Below the pieces are notes generated by a model. That model saw nothing but the letters and a program-made list of their open reading frames with translations. It was not told the DNA's origin and ran no database searches. Source: Solirubrobacterales bacterium (GTDB lineage Bacteria > Actinomycetota > Thermoleophilia > Solirubrobacterales > Solirubrobacteraceae). Taken from it: 9,387 nt of DNA. The stretch covers positions 1-9,387 of the forward strand of contig JAATFK010000394.1 in the NCBI GenBank assembly GCA_015655225.1. The letters run 5' to 3'. How positions within the stretch are numbered: the first letter of the stretch is position 1; the number at the start of each line of letters is the position of its first letter. The translations under genes were made by a program, and so were the position numbers. Shown here piece by piece: positions 5,540 through 9,387 of this stretch.

Positions 5540-6247
5540 TCACCGGCCCCGTTCAGTCGGCTGGCGCGGCGGCGTCCTTGCGTCGGGGGCGTCGGCGCCG
5601 GCGGCCTCGGCGGCCTCGGGCGCGAGGTCGGGGATCGGAACGCGCGCGCGGATCTCCGCCAGCAGCCGCCGCGAGAGGTCGGCCGGCCGCTCCTCCGGCC
5701 GCAGGCCGCCCTCGGCCGGGAGGAAGAACGTCACGCGCACCTGCGGACGCGGCCGCAGGCGCGTGACCTTGCCGGCGCCCTCGACCGCGACGCAGATCAC
5801 CTGCGCCTCCGGCACCGCCTGCGCGAGGCGGCCGAAGCCGCTGCGCGCGCGCAGCACGCGCCCGCGCGTGCGGGTCCCCTCGGGAAAGATCCCGAGGCAC
5901 GCGCCGGCTCTCAGCTCCGCGATCGCGCGGTCCATCGCGCCGGTGTCGCCGCTGCCGCGCTCGATCGGGATCTGTCCCATCCCGTTCAGCAGCCAGCCGA
6001 GGCCCGGCTGCTTCCACAGCGACGCCTTCGCGAGCGCGCTGATCTGCCGGCGCGGGAGCGCCGCGTTGCCGACCGCGGGCGGGTCCCAGTTGGAGTCGTG
6101 GTTGACCGCGAGCAGCACCGGGCCGGACTCCGGCAGCAGCTCGGCGCCGGTCACCTCGAGCCGGCCCCACCAGCGCAGCAGCGGGGTGCAGACGGCCATC
6201 GCGAGGCGGTAGATCAGGGGGATGGACGGCGGAGGAGAAGGCGTCAT
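5540..6247 (-). CDS. PlsC-type 1-acyl-sn-glycerol-3-phosphate acyltransferase
   Basis: Membrane-associated acyltransferase of the PlsC/LPLAT family, 235 residues, typical length. It most likely moves an acyl group onto lysophosphatidic acid in phospholipid synthesis, though family members also acylate other lipids. Motif I is NHDSNWD (His50, Asp55, the HxxxxD catalytic pair). Motif II is IPIERGSG (93-100). Motif III is FPEGTRT (121-127), binding the glycerol phosphate. Motif IV corresponds to VICVAVEGA (150-158). A hydrophobic segment near residues 11-27 may anchor it. The C-terminal 30 residues are low-complexity Ala/Pro/Arg. The ATG is nine bases after the stop of the diguanylate-cyclase-like gene, so both are probably one transcript. 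No clear Shine-Dalgarno is present, which suits coupled translation. The exact substrate cannot be read from the sequence. Confidence 0.9.
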   Translation of the reverse strand: MTPSPPPSIPLIYRLAMAVCTPLLRWWGRLEVTGAELLPESGPVLLAVNHDSNWDPPAVGNAALPRRQISALAKASLWKQPGLGWLLNGMGQIPIERGSGDTGAMDRAIAELRAGACLGIFPEGTRTRGRVLRARSGFGRLAQAVPEAQVICVAVEGAGKVTRLRPRPQVRVTFFLPAEGGLRPEERPADLSRRLLAEIRARVPIPDLAPEAAEAAGADAPDARTPPRQPTERGR

Positions 6248-6256
6248 GGACGCAAT

Positions 6257-7789
6257 CTACGCGGCCGGCGCCGCGACCGGCGTACCGCCGAGCACGTCGT
6301 CGAGCGCGGCGACCACCCGCGGGTCGAACTGCGAGCCGGCGCAGCGCCGCAGCTCGCCGAGCGCCTGCGCCGGCGTCAGCGGCGTCGCGCGGTACGGACG
6401 CGGGCTCGTGATCGCCGCGTAGGCGTCGCAGACGTGGAGGATGCGACTGCCGAGCGGGATCTCCTCGCCGGCGAGGCCGGCGGGGTAGCCGCTGCCGTCG
6501 AAGCGCTCGTGGATCGCCGCCGGCAGCGGCCCCTCGCGCAGCTCGGCCGCGAGCACCAGCTCGCGCAGGTCGGCGCCCTCGATCCCGAGCCCGGCCGCGA
6601 CCGCCGCGACGAGCGCGGCGACCTCGGCGAGCGCGACACCGGGCGCGCCGGCCGCGGCCGGCGGCGGCCCGGCGGACGACCGCCGCCGCGCGGCGCCGCG
6701 CCCGGCCGGCTTCTGCGCGTACATCCGCTGGTCGGCGAGCTGGAGCGCCGCGCTCGGGTTGGTCGCCTCGGCCGGAATCCGCACGACGCCGGCGGAGGCG
6801 GTGATCGCGTAGCCCTCGCCGTGCTCGCCGAGCGCCTCCCGGCAGGCGGCGGGCGCGTCGGGGCCGGCGCTCGCTCCCAGCAGGACGCAGAACTCGTCGC
6901 CGCCGAGCCGGTAGGCGGTCCCGTGCGGCTCGGCGGTCTGCTGCAGGCGGCGCGAGACGCGCTGCAGCAGCTCGTCGCCACCGCCGTGGCCGAAGGTGTC
7001 GTTGTAGCCCTTGAAGCCGTCGAGGTCGAACATCACGAGCGTGACGGGGTCGGCGAGCGTCGCGCGCGCGACCGCGTCCGCGAGGTCCTGCTCCAGCCGG
7101 CGGCGGTTCGCCAGTCTCGTGAGCGCGTCCTGAAGCGTCAGCGCGCGCAGCTCGCTCGTGTAGCGGTCGGCGTCGCGGCGGCGCACGCGGTCGAAGCGCC
7201 GCAGCAGCAGGACGACCGCGAGCGCGGCGAGGCCGATCAGCACGAGCGTCGCGACGTCGGCGGTCCGCGAGGCGGTCGAGGCGGCGTGCGCCTGGTCGCC
7301 CTCGAGCCGGTCGAACGCGAGCTCCGCCTGCTGCATCAGCTGCGTCCGCTGCGGCGTCGCTCGGGTGGAGCGCTCCAGCAGGTCGGCGAGCGCGCGCAGC
7401 CGGGCGATCACGACGTCCACGTCGGCCGGCTTGCTGGCGCTGTCCTCGATCGCCGTCAGGCGCGGCAGGACGGTCGTCTCCGCGACCCGCGCGGCGACCG
7501 GCGGCGGAGGCGGCGCGCCCGGCGGGGGCGCCCCTCTGCTGCCGGGCGGCGGGGGCGGCGCGACGATCCCTCTGCCCGACCTGCTCGCCTGGTCGAGCAG
7601 CCCCTGCGGGACCTCCAGCTCGATGTGCACCTCGGCGACCGTGAACTGGATCTGACGGGCCTGGTCGGCGCGCTGGCGCAGCGCGCTGACCCCCCAGCCG
7701 GTCGCGGCCGCCAGCAGCACCGCGACGAGCACCGGCGCCCAGGCGAGCGCCGTGCGACGGGAGAGGGTGGGGAGTCGCGGGAAGCTCAT
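6257..7789 (-). CDS. Membrane diguanylate-cyclase-like protein with degenerate HD-GYP remnant
   Basis: Predicted c-di-GMP signalling protein, 510 residues from ATG 7789. Order: transmembrane helix 1 (about 13-31), an external region of about 145 residues with a Pro/Gly-rich stretch (76-98), transmembrane helix 2 (about 179-197), a GGDEF domain (about 215-362) with intact RLGGDEF (active site 296-300) and metal/substrate segment FDLDGFKGYNDTFGHGGGDE, so diguanylate cyclase activity is plausible. The RxxD inhibitory site expected five residues before GGDEF is absent (EPHG at 287-290). The tail (about 385-500) is HD-GYP-like: IHERFDGSGYPAGLAG, ILHVCDAYAAITSPRPYR and RRCAGSQFDP are clear, but the HDxGK segment and following helices are missing (only nine residues between LAAEL and HER). 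Phosphodiesterase activity is therefore not expected. An alternative GTG at 7873 would add 28 residues; neither start has a good Shine-Dalgarno, and the ATG gives a normal membrane N-terminus. Confidence 0.85.
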   Translation of the reverse strand: MSFPRLPTLSRRTALAWAPVLVAVLLAAATGWGVSALRQRADQARQIQFTVAEVHIELEVPQGLLDQASRSGRGIVAPPPPPGSRGAPPPGAPPPPPVAARVAETTVLPRLTAIEDSASKPADVDVVIARLRALADLLERSTRATPQRTQLMQQAELAFDRLEGDQAHAASTASRTADVATLVLIGLAALAVVLLLRRFDRVRRRDADRYTSELRALTLQDALTRLANRRRLEQDLADAVARATLADPVTLVMFDLDGFKGYNDTFGHGGGDELLQRVSRRLQQTAEPHGTAYRLGGDEFCVLLGASAGPDAPAACREALGEHGEGYAITASAGVVRIPAEATNPSAALQLADQRMYAQKPAGRGAARRRSSAGPPPAAAGAPGVALAEVAALVAAVAAGLGIEGADLRELVLAAELREGPLPAAIHERFDGSGYPAGLAGEEIPLGSRILHVCDAYAAITSPRPYRATPLTPAQALGELRRCAGSQFDPRVVAALDDVLGGTPVAAPAA

Positions 7790-7954
7790 GGCAGGCGGGC
7801 GCCGGACGAGGGGCGACAAGGATGAGATCGGCCTCCGCGCGCTCGACTTGAGCGTCCGGGCGGAGTCTGGCACGCGTGAGCATCCGACACGCGGCGTGCG
7901 GTCGGAGATATGGTGATTGGATTACTTGCCTCTCGCCGAACGGAGCCCGCTGCG
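7790..7954. promoter_or_regulatory. Divergent intergenic region with two CACGCG palindromes
   Basis: This 165-base gap separates the minus-strand cyclase gene from the plus-strand dehydrogenase pair and should hold both promoters. Two palindromes lie close together: CACGCGTG (7871-7878) and CACGCGGCGTG (7888-7898), the second within CCGAC-N12-GTCGG (7884-7905). The only less GC-rich patch is 7905-7926, where TATGGT (7909-7914) could be a plus-strand -10, without a good -35. A CGGAG (7941-7945) nine bases before ATG 7955 serves as Shine-Dalgarno. Confidence 0.35.
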
Positions 7955-9253
7955 ATGACGACGTTCCTGAAGGACCCCTCGCCCCCGACGACCGAGGCGA
8001 CCGACGAGCTGCGCGCGCGCGTCAGCGAGATGCTCCGCGACGTGGAGCGTGGCGGGATCGACGCGGTCCGCCGCTGGTCGAAGCAGCTCGACGACTGGTC
8101 GCCCGACAGCTTCCTCGCGACCGACGCCGACTTCGCCGCCGCCGAGTCCCAGCTCGACGACGGGCTGCGCGAGCAGATCGCGTTCGCGCAGGAGCAGGTG
8201 CGCCGCTTCGCCCAGGCCCAGCGCGACACGCTGACCGACCTCCGCGTCGAGATGAGCCCCGGCGTCGTGCTCGGCCACCGCCACATCCCAGTGCAGGCGG
8301 TCGGCGCCTACGTGCCGGGCGGCCGCTACCCGATGCTCGCGTCGTCGTTCATGACCGTGCTGGTCGCGAAGGTCGCCGGCGTCGAGCAGGTCGTCGGCTG
8401 CGCGCCGCCCCAGCGCGGCGGCGGGATCCACCCGGCGATGCTCTACGCGATGCGGACCTCGGGCGCCGACGCGGTCCTCTGCCTCGGCGGCGTCCAGGCG
8501 CTCGCGGCGATGGCGTTCGGGCTGATCGACGGGCTCGCCCCGGTCGACATGCTCGTCGGCGCCGGCAACGCGTACGTCGCGGAGGCGAAGCGCCAGCTCT
8601 TCGGCCGCGTCGGGATCGACCTGCTGGCAGGGCCGACCGAGGTGCTCGTGATCGCCGACGAGACGGCCGACCCGCGGCTCGTCGCGGCCGACCTGCTGGG
8701 CCAGGCCGAGCACGGGCCGAACTCGCCCGCCGGCCTGATCGCGATCGGCGCCTCCGTCGGCGAGGCGGTCGCGGCGCAGGTGCGGGAGCTGCTGCGCGAC
8801 TGGCCGACCGCCGAGGTCGCCGGCGCGGCCTGGCGCGACCACGGCTGGATCGCGATCGCGGCCGACGACGACGAGGCGATCGCGCTCGCCGACGAGGCCG
8901 CCAACGAGCACCTCGAGGTCCAGGTCGCGGAGGCGAAGCTCCCCGACTACCTCGCGCGCCTACGCAACTATGGCTCGCTCTTCCTGGGCGAGGAGGCGAC
9001 GGTCGCCTACGGCGACAAGGCGGTCGGTACGAACCACGTGCTGCCCACGCTGCGCGGCGCCCGCTTCACCGGCGGCCTCTGGGTCGGCAAGTTCCTCAAG
9101 ACCTGCACCTGGCAGCAGCTGACGCCAGAGGGGACGCGGACGGTCGCGCCCTCGGTCGAGGAGATCTGCGCCGCCGAGCGGCTCGCCGGCCACGGCCTGA
9201 CCGCGACGATGCGGCTGGAGCGCGCCGGCGCCGGGGCCGGCGCGGTGGTGTGA
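7955..9253 (+). CDS. Histidinol-dehydrogenase-family NAD enzyme, probably sulfopropanediol 3-dehydrogenase (HpsN-like)
   Basis: Zinc- and NAD-dependent dehydrogenase of the HisD superfamily, 432 residues from ATG 7955 (an earlier in-frame ATG at 7910 adds 15 residues but lacks a Shine-Dalgarno). Such enzymes oxidise a primary alcohol in two steps to a carboxylate. By alignment to E. coli HisD the zinc ligands are Gln250 and His253 (GQAEH), Asp354 (GDK) and His413 (AGH). The catalytic pair is Glu318-His319 (NEHLEV), and His361 (NHVLPT) and Glu408 match substrate-binding residues. AEAKRQLFGRVGIDLLAGPTEVLVIAD and GGLWVGKFLKT resemble, from memory, the non-biosynthetic branch that includes HpsN, which oxidises (R)-2,3-dihydroxypropane-1-sulfonate to (R)-sulfolactate, better than HisD. 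No other his gene is visible, and the next gene overlaps by 4 nt and encodes an SDR, fitting a catabolic pair. HisD itself cannot be fully excluded because all key residues remain. Confidence 0.8.
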   Translation: MTTFLKDPSPPTTEATDELRARVSEMLRDVERGGIDAVRRWSKQLDDWSPDSFLATDADFAAAESQLDDGLREQIAFAQEQVRRFAQAQRDTLTDLRVEMSPGVVLGHRHIPVQAVGAYVPGGRYPMLASSFMTVLVAKVAGVEQVVGCAPPQRGGGIHPAMLYAMRTSGADAVLCLGGVQALAAMAFGLIDGLAPVDMLVGAGNAYVAEAKRQLFGRVGIDLLAGPTEVLVIADETADPRLVAADLLGQAEHGPNSPAGLIAIGASVGEAVAAQVRELLRDWPTAEVAGAAWRDHGWIAIAADDDEAIALADEAANEHLEVQVAEAKLPDYLARLRNYGSLFLGEEATVAYGDKAVGTNHVLPTLRGARFTGGLWVGKFLKTCTWQQLTPEGTRTVAPSVEEICAAERLAGHGLTATMRLERAGAGAGAVV

Positions 9254-9387
9254 CCGAGCCGGCCGTGATCGCCGCGCCCGACCCCGGCCGCTGGTCGCTC
9301 GCCGGCCGCGTCGCGCTCGTGACCGGCGCCGGGCGCGGGCTCGGGCTCGGCTGCGCGGCGGCGCTCGCGCAGGCGGGCGCGGCCGTC
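9250..9387 (+). CDS. Short-chain dehydrogenase/reductase, N-terminal part only
   Basis: Forty-six codons visible before the window ends. After a short extension the sequence LAGRVALVTGAGRGLGLGCA shows the SDR nucleotide-binding motif TGxxxGxG (Thr25 to Gly32) at the end of the first beta strand of a Rossmann fold. The proposed GTG start overlaps the preceding stop as GTGA, which supports coupled translation; a GTG five codons later (9265) is an alternative. As partner of an HpsN-like enzyme it could be the 2-dehydrogenase that, with it, interconverts or oxidises dihydroxypropanesulfonate (HpsO is an SDR), but the substrate cannot be decided from this fragment. Confidence 0.8.
   Translation, partial: MTEPAVIAAPDPGRWSLAGRVALVTGAGRGLGLGCAAALAQAGAAV

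Noticed and set aside
3853..5766. 637-codon open frame on the plus strand opposite the propeller gene
   Set aside because: Arg/Asp-rich antisense shadow; the minus-strand frame has a signal peptide and seven propeller repeats.
7498..7562. GC-rich tandem-like tract as a possible repeat array
   Set aside because: It encodes the Pro/Gly-rich external segment of the membrane cyclase; units are irregular.
5553..7883. 776-codon minus-strand frame overlapping both cyclase and acyltransferase genes
   Set aside because: It is an alternate frame of the two real genes, with Arg/Ala/Gly-rich sequence; GGDEF and PlsC motifs are in the other frames.
1..9387. CRISPR array, tRNA, rRNA, insertion sequence or prophage
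   Set aside because: No regularly spaced repeats, no cloverleaf or conserved rRNA stretches, and no transposase, integrase or phage proteins were seen on either strand.

Overview
This is a very GC-rich, densely coded bacterial window with strong G/C third-position bias. Actinobacterial signs are a propane monooxygenase of the actinobacterial PrmA/MimA type, a regulator with a SARP-like DNA-binding half, frequent GTG starts and ATGA/GTGA gene overlaps. The secreted propeller protein with a Pro-rich linker and a basic C-terminal beta domain reminds me of Solirubrobacterales (Conexibacter/Solirubrobacter). That placement is an inference from style, not a database result.

Layout. Bases 1-7789 are read on the minus strand, so transcription runs right to left. 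In that order: a membrane diguanylate-cyclase-like gene with a broken HD-GYP tail (7789-6257); a PlsC-type acyltransferase 9 nt after it (6247-5540); a secreted seven-bladed streptogramin-lyase-like propeller (5490-4015); a convincing promoter (3981-3953); a 20-residue leader ORF with a strong Shine-Dalgarno (3887-3825); a GAF plus SARP-type regulator whose ATG overlaps the leader stop (3828-2272); an IclR-family regulator (2174-1242); and the propane monooxygenase large subunit prmA, overlapping the IclR gene by 4 nt and running off the left edge. Bases 7955-9387 are read on the plus strand: a histidinol-dehydrogenase-family enzyme that looks more like sulfopropanediol 3-dehydrogenase (HpsN) than HisD, overlapping by 4 nt an SDR dehydrogenase cut by the right edge.

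How it fits together. The left half looks like the control end of an alkane/ketone (propane, possibly acetone or phenol) oxidation operon. A GAF sensor regulator has lost the AAA+ and Fis modules expected of an AcoR/MimR-type sigma54 activator and carries a SARP-like winged helix and BTAD instead. Just downstream of that regulator's end, before the iclR-prmA unit, lies a heptamer direct repeat with 11-bp period, the layout SARP proteins bind. The IclR protein is made from the same message as the oxygenase and is probably translationally coupled to it. The untranslated gap also holds a perfect 8-bp hairpin and a strong Shine-Dalgarno whose start position is occupied by ATC instead of ATG.

The right half is less specialised: a c-di-GMP-type membrane protein paired with a lipid acyltransferase, and a divergent two-gene dehydrogenase unit probably for a hydroxylated C3 (sulfo)substrate. 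No tRNA, rRNA, CRISPR array, insertion sequence or phage gene is visible.
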